DNA of 25,679 nucleotides from NCBI GenBank assembly GCA_000697335.1, contig JNEM01011512.1:1-25679 (forward strand), given 5' to 3'. Position numbers and translations under genes: made by a program. Below, piece after piece: positions 9,020 to 20,429 of the stretch. Below the pieces are notes generated by a model that made no database searches, had not been told where the DNA came from, and worked only from the letters and a program-made list of their open reading frames with translations. The DNA comes from Conidiobolus incongruus B7586. Lineage: Eukaryota; Entomophthoromycota; Entomophthoromycetes; Entomophthorales; Conidiobolaceae. How positions within the stretch are numbered: position 1 is the first letter of the stretch; each line of letters starts with the position of its first letter.

Positions 9020-10324
9020 TTATGAAGTTTTAATTAATTGAATGGAATCATAATAACTGAAAAGTTTCCATTCTGGAGGAAAGATAAGGTAGACTTCAAT
9101 TGGAGTTTCTTCAATTTGATCTTTATCAGATTTGATTAGAGATATTCGATTCAAATTGTTGCAATAAGTAAATCGCCTTAAATCAAAATAATTATAATCA
9201 AAATTGACTAATGTTAAATGTTGTATTGGGATAGAGGGGAAATCAAAATTGAGAAAGTATCCAGATTCGTAACAATGAATTATAGTAAGTTTTTTGAGAT
9301 TTTGAAAACTGGATAGGATCCTAAATAAATAAGGAGAATAATCTTGTTCGTACTCAATAGTTAGTGTGATTACATTGGGGCAGTGGGAGCATAATCGTTC
9401 AATAAATAACCAAGTCCATTCGAATATTATAGATTGAAAAATAAGTTCTTGAATATTATTATATTGATTGAGTTCAATTCCAATGAGATTCAAGCCATTA
9501 ATATTGTTATACAAAGTAAGTTTCTTTATCCTGTTTGGATCTTTTAAATAATTAAAAGTTGCTAGGTTCATTAATTGAGCCTCAAGTTGTAAATTTTCTA
9601 TCTGTGGATTATTGATCAAAAAATTGTTTAAGAGTGGACCATAGACCAATATATCAATAACGTAATATTCTAAAGTTATGAGGTGAGGGAGATGTTGATT
9701 AGAGGAGTAGAAATAAGGTCCTGATCGTGGAAATTGGATGTGACTATTAGATCGAGACAAGGTATCAGAATTATCTTTCACAAACTCCCATCCACACCGT
9801 TCAATATGCAATCGCCTCAGACTTATAGGTAGTCGAAAGTAATGATCCTCTACATTAGGATTGTTATGAGCTTGAATCATTATCTCACATAGCTCCAAGT
9901 TCTCTAAGGGTACAAGTTGATTTAACAATATACTCAATATAGACAACTTGATATTAATATGAGACAAGCATAAAAATTCTATATTTGTAAATTGGTCAAA
10001 AAATAAATTGTATTTAGGAAAGTATAATGCTCTAATATATACTTCTGTGACAAATTGGGAAATAGGTTGAACTAGGGTATTAAATTTCTCAATTGTATGC
10101 TCCAAGTTGTTAGATTTCGGGGAGCATCTTAAAACTTTATCTAATAATCTGGACGTTATATAAAATTTATAAAATACTAAAGGTTTCAACCGATAATATA
10201 GAGTTTTACAAACTAAGCTCATATTAATCACGTCTCTCCTATTTAAATAAGTGTAAATTAAATATATTTTAAATGCTTTAACCCAATCTTTTTTATCATT
10301 TATTGTTGAATTTAATGAATTCAT
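9020..10324 (-). CDS. F-box protein with leucine-rich repeats (paralogue)
   Basis: Single-exon protein of 434 aa, paralogous to the gene at 3238-4542. Residues about 14-54 form an F-box-like segment starting at Trp14, with NMSLVCKTLYYRLKP matching the paralogue's DLSLVCKNLRYYFKP. Repeats rich in Leu, Asn and Ile follow (LENLELCEI, LRRLHIERC, LPHLITLEY, IENLQLEAQ, IKKLTLYNN, LKKLTIIHC), consistent with a leucine-rich solenoid. The two proteins align along their whole length but are strongly diverged, so the duplication is old or the repeats evolve fast. The inferred role is substrate adaptor of an SCF-type ubiquitin ligase. No other ATG precedes the F-box in frame, so the start is well set. 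The conserved upstream block lies at 10407-10449. Confidence 0.85.
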   Translation of the reverse strand: MNSLNSTINDKKDWVKAFKIYLIYTYLNRRDVINMSLVCKTLYYRLKPLVFYKFYITSRLLDKVLRCSPKSNNLEHTIEKFNTLVQPISQFVTEVYIRALYFPKYNLFFDQFTNIEFLCLSHINIKLSILSILLNQLVPLENLELCEIMIQAHNNPNVEDHYFRLPISLRRLHIERCGWEFVKDNSDTLSRSNSHIQFPRSGPYFYSSNQHLPHLITLEYYVIDILVYGPLLNNFLINNPQIENLQLEAQLMNLATFNYLKDPNRIKKLTLYNNINGLNLIGIELNQYNNIQELIFQSIIFEWTWLFIERLCSHCPNVITLTIEYEQDYSPYLFRILSSFQNLKKLTIIHCYESGYFLNFDFPSIPIQHLTLVNFDYNYFDLRRFTYCNNLNRISLIKSDKDQIEETPIEVYLIFPPEWKLFSYYDSIQLIKTS

Positions 10325-10406
10325 TTTTTTAAATTCAAATAATTTAAATAATTTTTTAATTCATCTAATAACTCTAATTTAAAGTAATTTAAATAACTTC
10401 ATTTTT

Positions 10407-10449
10407 ATGGGACTTATATTTCAAATTCGATCCAAAAATAGCAGTCACA
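10407..10449 (-). promoter_or_regulatory. Upstream block shared by both intact F-box genes (copy 2)
   Basis: Counterpart of 4618-4660 and also 43 nt long. It begins ATGGGACTT, contains ATTTCA and AAAAA, and ends CAGTCACA (10442-10449), 118 nt upstream of the ATG. The middle aligns with small gaps; the first six and last eight bases are identical to the other block. Confidence 0.45.
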
Positions 10450-10478
10450 ATAACTTTATAATTTTTGAAATATAAATT

Positions 10479-10502
10479 TATATATATATATATATATATA
10501 TA
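10479..10502. repeat. (TA)n microsatellite
   Basis: Twelve uninterrupted TA units, upstream of the second F-box gene. Confidence 0.85.
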
Positions 10503-12994
10503 CTAGAATTTCTTTAAAGGATACATTTTCATTTATATTAGAGTGATTCAATATATTTATATTATATCAAATAAATTTCCAAAAATTAGGATACTTTTAG
10601 TAAGTAAATTAATTATGAGACTTGATGAAAATTATGTTGAATTATTCAAAAGATCTAATCATAATTTATTTTATCAGCATTTTTTAAAATAATGATATAG
10701 TGATAAATCTATAATTCAAAATATACGTTATTGATTTTAATTTTTTAAGAAATAGGATTTAAGCTATTATATTATTGACTTTCATATTTCATCAAGTTCT
10801 TATGGGATTCATTAAATATAGCTTACAATTTAAATAAATTACTTTGTGAACCGTATAGATCAAGTTTATAACTCTAATATAACAAGAATTTATATTTCAA
10901 TAAATTTTTCTAATATATCTTCAAATAGGTGAATAAACTTAAGTGTGATATACTAGCTCAATAATAAAAATCGAGTTCATAAAATCATTTTAGTAATTAA
11001 TAAAAATTTATTATTTTATTGTATAATGTATTATCATTATTTCACTCAAAACTATTGCAAATATTATCAATGCTTAGAATTTTCAATTTACTCAAATATC
11101 AATTATAAATAATTTCATTAAATTATTTTAAAAAATATATATGATATAACACAGAATATATGTGCAAATTTAAACTATATAATTTTTATTTAATAAATTA
11201 AATATGAAATGAAATAATTAAAATAACTTGAATTTCAAATTGTAAAATATATACCATCAATTAAAGGATATTTCCAAAATACTGAAATATATTGACTTAG
11301 ATTATTCAAATATACTTTATTATTATATGTACCTAAAAACTGAAAAGGAGGAAGCAATTTTCTTAATGTTTTAGATATAGTTTCACGATATATATCAATT
11401 ATATACAAGATTAATTTAATATTTATTTAAATAATTGGTTTAAATAGTTGAATGAATAATGATAACTCTAAAAAAAGACTCAATGTTTTTGAAAAATATA
11501 TTGGTATGTCAATTCATCATTATATTGTATTAACAATATAAAAATAATTTTAATTATTACCATATTTTATATTTGTAACCTAATTCCGAAAGTTATATCC
11601 TTGAAATGGTTTTCAAAATGAATACAATATTATTTAAAATCATTTTGAGATTAATAAATTTCAAAAAATAGCTTTAATCAAAAAAGACGTCATTTGCATT
11701 TTATTCTCAATGTTATGAAATGATATTGGATAATTTTAATATTTTTGCTCTTATAAAAAATGGTTGAGTTGATCAATTAATTGACACCTGCTTAAACTCT
11801 TATATGGATTTGAAGACAAAAACTTTACTCTTTAAGAGTTTAAGAAGATATATTTAATATTCTATCAATATTAAAGAAGGAGATTATCAAATTATTAGAT
11901 GTTTTATTAATATTCAAAATATTTAAATATTATGGTGTCCGAATTGGTAAAATAGGAAAAATATGAGGTGATATATGCTATTGAACAGCTTTGATTGATA
12001 GGTTCCAATTGTTATGGTTCTCAATATAATTATTCAGAAATATTTTGATCTCTAATATTGGTCGTTGGTATGTACAATATATTTAAATGAGTAGATAAAT
12101 CACAATTCTTAATGCAAATATTAAATTCTACTCTTCTAAGAATATTATTCTATATCTTTTGGGAAATAAAAATCAATTTTTTATTTTACAGTAAACCTAA
12201 GATTTATTATGAATTTTCAGTACACTTGTGTTCAAAGCATTGATATTTTTAGACAAAAGCCAACATAAAACATTAATTCAAAATCAGATTTTATAAATTC
12301 TAATAATAGACATATAATAAAAAATTAATACTTTCATTATACTATATTCTTTTTTTTAATTTATATATTTAAATGAGATATATATATCATAATTTTCATT
12401 TGATATTATATACTGAAAATATCAATAAGTATTAAATATCAAAAAAAAATAAATAAATATAAGAAAAACAAGATTATATTTTGTTATTAAATATCTTAAT
12501 ATAAATTAAATTAAAAAATTAGAATTTAATAATTATTTAAGATAATTTAACAAAAAATTATAATATATTAATATTCATAATATCAATGTTATATTTAGTT
12601 ATAATATTAATTTTATATTATTTTTCTAACATTATTATACTAAACTTTAATTTCTATAATAGAAATAATCCATTTATTATATAAAATAAAAAAAATATAA
12701 ATATGAAATTATTATATTGATTTTGATTTAAGTAATTTCTAACCTTATTTAAATAGAAATATAATAAAATTAAATTTTTAATTTATTATTAAGTATTATA
12801 TTTCAAAAATACTTTTTTGTCTTAATTTGATAGTTAAATGAATATTATTCTGAATGCAGACTGGTTTTGTTAGTTTATACTTAACTAATATTGATAGATA
12901 ATAATATCAATAATTATTTAAAAAATTACACTTAATATATTAAATCAAAAGGTCATTTTAATAATCAATATTTTTATTAACTATTATATGATTT
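10503..12994. other. Long intergenic region, no gene supported
   Basis: About 2.5 kb without a usable open frame. The stretch about 11330-12250 is slightly richer in G and C than its surroundings and may hold old decayed coding sequence, but I could not match it to any gene in the window or name a family. After about 12300 it is nearly pure A+T. Confidence 0.5.
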
Positions 12995-14265
12995 AAATAA
13001 TAGGAATTTTTTATAATTGAAAATAAATAAACATTTTGATATATGATATATAAAAATAGATATATATGATAAATTTAATAGTTTTTGTTATTATTAATAA
13101 CTTTTTGCTATATTTTTAGCAAACTTTTAACATTTAAATAATTCTTATCATTAAAGACTGAAATTTAATATTTTATAAACCAATTATATTTTTGTATAAA
13201 AATTTTCTTTCTTGTAATATAGTTTTTTAATTGCTTAAAGCAATAATAATCATATAAGTTATAATCTAAAGAATATACTAGATGTGGTAGTTTTTTCTAG
13301 TTACTTTTAATTAAAAAGTTTTTTATAGCTTTAAATATATATATTTTAGAATTATTATGTAAAATAATAAGTTTTTTTAAATTATATTAAGAATATTAAT
13401 TAAATATACTTTTATTTAAAAAAACAATATAAAGTTTAATATCAATTAATTTCTTTTAAGAATTAATTAAAAATAATATATACTGTTATAATTTGTTATA
13501 ATAATTAATATTAACTTATTAATAAAATATTTATTTAAAGGGATTTATAAAAAAGGTTAATTTAATTAAATTTAACATTTTGATTTGTTATTTAATAAAA
13601 AACTATATATAAAAGTTTAAGATAGCATCAATTATAATAATTTGTTATAAAAACTTAAGTTTCCAATAATATTTTAGTAAGTTTTATTTAATAATAACTA
13701 TTTTAGTTTTTTAAACTTTAGTTAAATTATATGTTTTTTTATATTTTTAATTATTAATTTAAACTTAAGCTATAATATATATATATAATACTTATAAAAC
13801 TAATATCAAAATATTTAAATTATTATTTAAATAAAATAAAAAGGTACTTTTTAATATATTTTTTTACTCTATTAATAATTAAAAAAGTGATAATTAAAGT
13901 TAATTATTAAAATTTTAATAAGTTTTAAATAATTTCTTTTTTAACCTTGTAATTATTTTCCTAATAATAAATATTTGATTTAAATAATTTTTTTTATTAA
14001 AAACTACTTATAAATTTTAAATAATTATAGAGGGTTTATATTTAAGTTTTATTAATACTAAAATAAAAAACTTTTGATAATCATTATTTAATTTAAACAT
14101 GATTAAATTAAACAACCAATTTTAAAAAGTTAATTTTTTAATCAGAAATTATAAAATATATATAATTTAAAATGATATAATTTCTTATTTATTTTGTATA
14201 TATTAATTTATTTAAAACTAATAATATGTTTGAAAAATCAGAAATTAAAAAATTTCCTATTATTT
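12995..14265 (-). mobile_element. Decayed Tc1/mariner-type DNA transposon, copy 3, with both ends visible
   Basis: Third copy, opposite in orientation to copies 1 and 2 and about 1.27 kb long, a normal size for this superfamily. Terminal inverted repeats are visible: AAATAATAGGAATTTTTTA at 12995-13013 and, inverted, TAAAAAATTTCCTATTATTT at 14246-14265. If the TA inside each end is the target site, the repeat begins ATAGGAA. Reverse-strand reading around 13640-13740 gives YNLTKVQK with TAA at the Gln, then IIIID, where the first catalytic Asp is still present. Like the other copies it is riddled with stops. Copies 1 and 3 resemble each other more than copy 2 in the 3' part (both keep a TTTGCTA/TAGCAAA palindrome). 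Confidence 0.75.
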
Positions 14266-14559
14266 CAAATTTAAGATTATAGTTAATTTTATTGTTTTGT
14301 AAGAAAAATATGCATTTATCCATTTAAATCAATAATAACATTGAATATAAAATTATTTTGAGCAAATAATCAGTATTATCAATTTTTCTTTATTTTAAAA
14401 TTATAACATATTTAAATTCTATTTTAACATTTCTAAATAGCAATAAATCATATTAAGTGTAAGATATTTAATTGATTTAAAAAACTTAAATTGCAGTCAA
14501 TCATTATCACTTTATCTAGTGAAACTAATTAATTCACTATAACTTGGTGATAAACTTTG

Positions 14560-14840
14560 ATTTACCACCGGTGATTCCTAGTTTAAGCCCTAAAAGTTTA
14601 TATCCTCCTATATTGACAGTCATCAATAGCCTTTGATCTATTTATTAATTTTAACCAAATCTTATATTACTCAATCAATAAATTATTTAGATCTTGGGGT
14701 TACAAGTTAGAAATTTAGCTACAATATATGAGTAGTAGTTAAACATTACATAGCAGAATTACCAAATAGATAAAATAAATTATATTATAAGTACCTCTGC
14801 AACAATCATCTTTATATACAAATTATATTACAAATCACAA
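14560..14840 (-). pseudogene. Decayed copy A of an unidentified gene X
   Basis: Reverse-strand segments match copies B (14970-15305) and C (19495-19870). One is at about 14780-14840 (reads FVYKDDCCRGTYN, aligned to FVNKGSC in copy C). Another is at about 14660-14735 (YIVAKF, aligned to IVAKYPEN in B and IVVKYPEK in C). A third is at about 14565-14610 (GGYKLLGLKLGITGG, aligned to GGIMDLTIKLRLTDD in B). Stops and frame changes break it. The family is not recognised; see copy B for the intron. Confidence 0.5.
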
Positions 14841-14969
14841 TAATAATCCATTAATCAGACGAATTTATATAAATTCCATAATCTAACTAGTAAAAACTAG
14901 AAGATTTATGCAATTTTGAAATATTTGTTAGATAATTTTAATTAAAATCGATCTATATATATATCTCTG

Positions 14970-15305
14970 TTGTATTTCAAAATCATCCGTAAGTCTCAAT
15001 TTGATAGTTAAGTCCATAATACCTCCCATTTATAACAGATTTGTCGGTCCATAATCAAATGATCATTTTTAGTTCCTTTTATTAGAATTTATCCAAATAC
15101 TATCTCACTCACAGAACAAATTATTTAAAGCCAGAAGTGATAAAGAAAGGAAATTTATATTTTCTGGATATTTTGCTACGATGTCTCAATAGTAAGTAAG
15201 CTTTAAAACATACAAGATTAATAAATAATTTACTAAATTGTATTACGAGTACTCTTCTAACAGCATCCTTTATTTATAAAATTGATTATAATACACAGCA
15301 TCACA
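14970..15305 (-). pseudogene. Decayed copy B of an unidentified gene X
   Basis: Upstream neighbour of copy A on the same strand. A first segment (about 15234-15305) is followed by a 49-nt GT-AG intron at 15185-15233. A second segment then begins DIVAKYPENINFL and ends around GGIMDLTIKLRLTDDFEIQ (about 14970-15020). Several in-frame stops show it is dead. The intron lies at the same place as in copy C, which points to a host gene rather than a transposon. No family is recognised from the fragments. Confidence 0.5.
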
Positions 15306-17264
15306 ACATATAATTAGAAAAAGCGTGAAAAATTTCAATGACATGCATTTTATATTAATTAATAATCACCTAAAATATCAAATAATTATGTCTGATTATC
15401 CTAATTATATTAGAATAAATTTGTCAGCTTTCATGTTTGATATCAATATTGGTTTTATAATTATTATCGAATAAAAAGCTTCTATTTATATATATATATA
15501 TATATATAATGTGAAATATTCAACTTTGAAATCATTAATAATAAAATTAATACAATTAAGAGTTGACACAACCCAATATTTATTCAAATTATCATGATAA
15601 ATACTATGAAATAATTTAATATATTTTTTAAAATATTGTTAATTAAAATGTTAATTTAAATATAAACTAATTATTAGATATATATTTTATATATGTTTCG
15701 ATTCCAATTAAATATAAATATAAATATAAATTTACAGATTAATCATCGTTATCATTTTTAGCAATCAATATTCAACTAATAATTAAGTTTGTTATGAAAT
15801 TGATTAATATTGTCATATCAACAATTATTTTAATAAAATAGCCTATTAAAAGCTATTAATCTCAATATCTATATAATAAAATATAAATTCCATTGATATC
15901 ATAACAATATCAATTCTTGTAGATTTTTTCAATAATTAGGAAATAAATTGATTTTATTTTAATAAAAAAATTAAATAGTACAATTTATTCTAACTTATAA
16001 TTGTAACGATGATAAAAATATACGATTTTGAAACTATAATAATAATTTATTTATAGCCAAATTAAGAATTTTGAAAGGACAAATTTTTCAACAGTTTAGC
16101 AAATTTATTTGATAGGTTACTATATAATTATGACTAAAATATATATTTGCTTATAGATATAATATCGAATATTAATTGGTTTAAAATTCGATTTTCTCTT
16201 ATTTGAGGTAGTGAATAAGTTTTATGATTTTAGTTAACTTAATTTTCTCAAATTTATATTAAAAATATAAAGGCAGGGATGGTGAAAAAAGGCTTTTGTA
16301 AAATAAGGGTTAACAAGTTTCAATGTTTTAATTCATAATATGCTTTTAAAAGAATGCAATTATACTGTACAAAATGTATAGTATAACAGCAATAAATATA
16401 AATACTCAAATTTATTATTAATTAAAATCATACTAATTTTATATGGTTTAAAACAAAATTATAATCCAAATTGATTTATGCTCCCCCTAAATTTACCAAG
16501 CTCAAAGTCAAAATTATAAATTGAAATTTAATTGGTCAATATTAATTTAAAATACTAATAATTTGAATTTTAAATCAACTTTGTACTTAACGATAATATT
16601 AAATTAAACTTAAATTACAGTATTTGATGATTAAACTTGTTTTTAAGTTATTAATTCTGACAATCAATTGAATTAGAATTTACAAACAAATTAATTTTAT
16701 GTTTAATTAATCAATTAATTTTGTATACAATGCACTCCTCCTGAACTATTAAATGAAGCTACAATATAATTGGTTCATGCTCTTTTGGTATTCAATTTAA
16801 AACATTAAATAATAATGCGAGATTTTGATCAAAAGTAAAATTGGCAAATAAATTTTTTTTAATATTTCAGCATGTAAATTTATAATATATGACATAATTA
16901 TAAAAGTTATTAAAAATTACAATCCCTGCTTTTTCAAATAATATTTTTAATATTAAATAATTTAAAATTTTACTAAATTTTTCATATACTTATAATTCTA
17001 TTTGATATAATTGGGAATAATACTAAATGGTTTCTAATGGGGTTAAATAATTTTTAAATTCAGGGATTTTAATTAAATTTCTGGATAAACAAATTACTAA
17101 TCTAATTAGGTATATTTGTGTTTAAAATTTGTAACTTATATTTGTTATTGTTTATTGAATCGATATTGTATTAAAGTGCTGAATATTTTATATTTAAATA
17201 GATATGTTTTACGTTTTGATTAATATTATAAATTAGAGGTACGGGGTAATTCAATATTACAACA
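15306..17264. other. Intergenic region upstream of the DOMON/b561 gene
   Basis: No gene seen. It contains a (TA)n run at 15487-15508, short AAATAT repeats near 15709-15733, and three CAGGGAT motifs (16274-16280, inverted at 16922-16928, and 17061-17067) that could be ends of a small non-autonomous transposon. The last 100 bases hold a TATA-like TTTATATTTAAATAG (17187-17201) about 65-80 nt before the start codon of the next gene. Confidence 0.45.
15487..15508. repeat. (TA)n microsatellite
   Basis: Eleven uninterrupted TA units in intergenic DNA. Confidence 0.85.
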
Positions 17265-18395
17265 ATGCGTTGGATTAACGTGTTATCAACAATTATATTT
17301 TCAATTTCCCAAGCTCAAGGGCTAAACCCAGAGCAATCTGCTCAACCCCAATCTGGCAATCGCCCAATAATTAAAAGCTGTCCAAGATCTGAATTATGCT
17401 TTACCATTCAAGACTTAGGTAATGAACTCGAGTTCGGATTCGAGTATAACCACAAAGAAGTTGGATGGGTTTCGATTGGATCAGGTTACCAAATGAAAAA
17501 CTCTGCTATGATAGTTGCTTGGAGAAATCCCGACAACTCTATTATCATTAGTGATCGTACTTGTACTGGTCATACTCAACCTACTCCCGCAAATAATATC
17601 AGTACACTTGCACTCCCATCTACTGAACTCACTGAAAAATTCACCAAAATCACACTAAGACGCCCCAAAACATCAAAAATTGGGACATTAGCAAATTTTG
17701 ATAGTTCTCAAAACGATTGGATATGGGCTTTTTCGAAATCGCCACCTAGAGGTACTGATCAAAATGCTAAATTAAGCTATCATGAAGATAACTTTGGCAA
17801 GCTTTGGATAGACTTTACCAAGGGAACTTCTCGTTCAAATGGACAGCATTACTTTGAAACTCCCTTCCTAATTCATGCTATCTTGATGTTTCTTGGGTGG
17901 AATCTATTCCCATATGTTGGTATTGTTGTGGCAGGGCCTTTCCGTAAGATTCTTGGCGTTTGGTGGTTTAGAATCCATGTTGCTCTCATGGCTGTGGTTG
18001 CACCAGCTCTTGTACTTGCAGGTTTCGCTCTAGCTTACGTTCAATCCAAGAGACACTTCAAGAATCTTCATGAACAATTGGGCTTAGTTGTAATGTCCAT
18101 GACACTTGCTCAAATCTTGTCCGGAATTGTCATCGATCGTTTATATGATCCTAATCGCACTAAAGTTCCCTGGTATGACAAACTCCACTGGTGGTTTGGT
18201 CGCCTTCTATTCATCTTAGCCCAAGTCACTATCATTGTAGGATTATTGTTGTGGAATGATCCAATTAATATACTAGGCATTTGGATCGTATATGCCGTGA
18301 TCATGATTGCTGAAGTTGGCATTTTAATTTATTACAATTACAAATTGAAATCAAGATCTCACATTATTTTTACAGAAAACGAAGTGAAAATGTAA
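17265..18395 (+). CDS. Secreted-domain DOMON / cytochrome b561 membrane protein
   Basis: Intact single-exon protein of 376 aa. Residues 1-19 look like a signal peptide (cleavage near AQG). Residues about 35-190 form a DOMON domain of the cellobiose-dehydrogenase haem type. Met77 (GYQMKNSAM) and His173 (SYHEDNFG) sit where such domains place the two haem axial ligands. Residues about 200-357 are a cytochrome b561-type membrane part with five hydrophobic segments (about 201-224, 233-258, 272-291, 308-331, 335-357). It has the four expected His: His204, His238, His269 (LHEQLG) and His308 (LHWWFGR). By family knowledge such proteins pass electrons across a membrane between haem centres, perhaps to ferric iron, copper or extracellular oxidoreductases; the partner is unknown. 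Base composition is clearly less A+T-rich than the flanks. AATAAA at 18413-18418 is a plausible polyadenylation signal. Confidence 0.93.
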   Translation: MRWINVLSTIIFSISQAQGLNPEQSAQPQSGNRPIIKSCPRSELCFTIQDLGNELEFGFEYNHKEVGWVSIGSGYQMKNSAMIVAWRNPDNSIIISDRTCTGHTQPTPANNISTLALPSTELTEKFTKITLRRPKTSKIGTLANFDSSQNDWIWAFSKSPPRGTDQNAKLSYHEDNFGKLWIDFTKGTSRSNGQHYFETPFLIHAILMFLGWNLFPYVGIVVAGPFRKILGVWWFRIHVALMAVVAPALVLAGFALAYVQSKRHFKNLHEQLGLVVMSMTLAQILSGIVIDRLYDPNRTKVPWYDKLHWWFGRLLFILAQVTIIVGLLLWNDPINILGIWIVYAVIMIAEVGILIYYNYKLKSRSHIIFTENEVKM

Positions 18396-19494
18396 AGCTA
18401 TTCAACCCTACTAATAAAGAGAATTATTATTTATAATTTTGTTTGTTGATATTACCTAAACTATTTTAAATATTATATGTTACAAATTCGTATAACTTAA
18501 AATATAAGATAATTAATTTTATATTGAGATCAAAATATTATTGATTATATTTGCTTTTTTATTTTATATTTATCACCACACTTAAAATTTCTTTCAAATA
18601 CTAGATTCAAAGCACATTTATCTACTGAAATTTATGAATAATTTTAACAATTGAGTCAGTATTATCTTAATTCTTTTTTCCAAATAATTTTATCAAGTAT
18701 TTAAGGTATTGATTTACTATCACAATTCTCATATATATAAATTATAAATCAAAATATCTTTTATTGAGAACTAATTTTTAATAAATATATTTAATATATT
18801 TATTTTAACTTTATAATTGAATAATATTAATGTTTTAAAATCAAAATATCAAAATTTAGATCCATTTGATTTTGAACTAATAACATATTAATAAAATTTA
18901 TAATCTAATTTTTTGTTTTCATATCAATATGTTGAAAATTAAAATAAATTCTATATTTTTAATCAGAGATTGTATATATCAAATTCTACTGGAACTTGAT
19001 TTTTTTGTATACATACAGCTTTAGCCAAGTTCAGAAATATATCACCAAAATAATAAAATTAAGTTAATTATTTTATTATAGTTTATTCAATGAACAAAAT
19101 CTAATCAATACTAGATATTTAAATATATATATATTTGTTCAATAATGAAATTCAAATTTTATATTGAAATTAATACTATGTTTAATAACTCTTGAAATTA
19201 ATTCTTTAACTATTTTATATAAAAATGTTAACTTAGTAACTTCAGTTGTAAAATCAAGACTTCTTTAATTAAAATTGAAACATGAGTGAAAATTTATTTG
19301 GATATTAAACTTTGGTTGAAAAATAATAAATCATGTTATAGAATTATTAAATAGTATTGTTATCAAATTATTTTAACATAAATTTTATATGAATATTAAG
19401 AAAGTATTCATTCTGACAAATATTTATTTATTAATTTAATATATCATGTTACTTGCCACTAACTTGAAATTTCATTATGATGAAAGTTAGGGAA
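18396..19494. other. Intergenic region after the DOMON/b561 gene
   Basis: Contains the likely 3' end of the b561 transcript, then about 1 kb of A+T-rich sequence with no supported gene. The part after about 19440 may include the 5' portion of decayed gene X copy C, but the alignment there is weak. Confidence 0.5.
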
Positions 19495-19870
19495 ATAGTT
19501 GAATTACTACTAGTACTGTGTTTGATAAAAAGTTTGTAAATAAAGGTAGTTGTTAGAAAAGTACTTGCAATAAAATTTAGAAAGTAATATATATATCTTG
19601 CTTTTTAACTTATTGGGACTAAATGTCTTAAAACTCATTTATTATTCAGATATTGTAGTAAAATATCCAGAAAAAACCTTTTCTACCCTTGTCACTTTTG
19701 GTTTAAAAAATTGATTCAATGAATAATATAGGATTTGGTTAAAATATAACAAAGAAAAAAAAGTGAACAAAGAGTATCCTTTAATTATAGATTGAAAAAG
19801 TTACTATAAATGAGGGATAATATGGACTTGACTATCAAATTGAGACCAACGGGTATTTTCAAAATACAAC
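19495..19870 (+). pseudogene. Decayed copy C of an unidentified gene X
   Basis: Plus-strand copy of the segments at 14560-15305. The first segment (about 19500-19583) contains FVNKGSC. A 66-nt GT-AG intron follows at 19584-19649, in the same position as the intron of copy B. The second segment begins with IVVKYPEKTFSTL and ends with MDLTIKLRPTGIFKIQH (about 19819-19870). There are several in-frame stops. The overall order and intron position agree with copy B, so the three are paralogues. Function unknown. Confidence 0.55.
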
Positions 19871-20429
19871 ACATAAATTTGTTAGATTCACAAATTTTAA
19901 AAATTTAAAATTTGAATAATAGATTGTATTAATTGAATTATGAAGCTGATAAACACTTTTACTTATGGAGCTATTACTATTATAAAATGCTTCAAATGAT
20001 TTGACAAAAGAATAAATCACTCTTGATAAATGCTGATTCATAAGAATATGATTTACGTTTTAAGGAAACTGATATATGGAAAAATAAAAACTAGATATTA
20101 TCAAAACTTAATTGAATTGCATTATCTTATTTTCATAATTCTATGTATATGAACCTCTATAATATAATCTACTATAGCTTAATTATAGTTAACACACTGA
20201 ATATTATGTTATTCTAATTCAATTATTATATTTATTGATATGAATTTTTCAAGTGAAATATATATGACAAACTAGGAATTGATGATTCAGCTTTGAAAAT
20301 TTTATTGTAACTGATAGTAAGAAAAATAATTCAATTCAATTCACTTTAAGCTTCGAATATTGATTTGATATTATTATAATGAGCTGGATATATATATATT
20401 ATTAGCTTTTACCTTTATACTCTCTAGGA
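19871..20429. other. Intergenic region, nothing recognised
   Basis: A+T-rich DNA between gene X copy C and the decayed b561 copy. A 60-codon minus-strand frame at 19859-20041 overlaps the end of copy C and has no features of a real protein. A TA-rich run occurs near 20391. Confidence 0.5.

Noticed and set aside
11330-12250. A further decayed gene in the 10.5-13 kb gap
   Set aside because: Slightly higher G+C and a few short frames, but no alignment to the F-box, b561 or X sequences and no recognisable motif.
18110-18322. 70-codon minus-strand frame
   Set aside because: Wholly antisense to the intact DOMON/b561 gene; a shadow frame.
19859-20041. 60-codon minus-strand frame
   Set aside because: Ser/Asn-rich, overlaps the end of decayed gene X copy C on the other strand, and lacks any recognisable motif.
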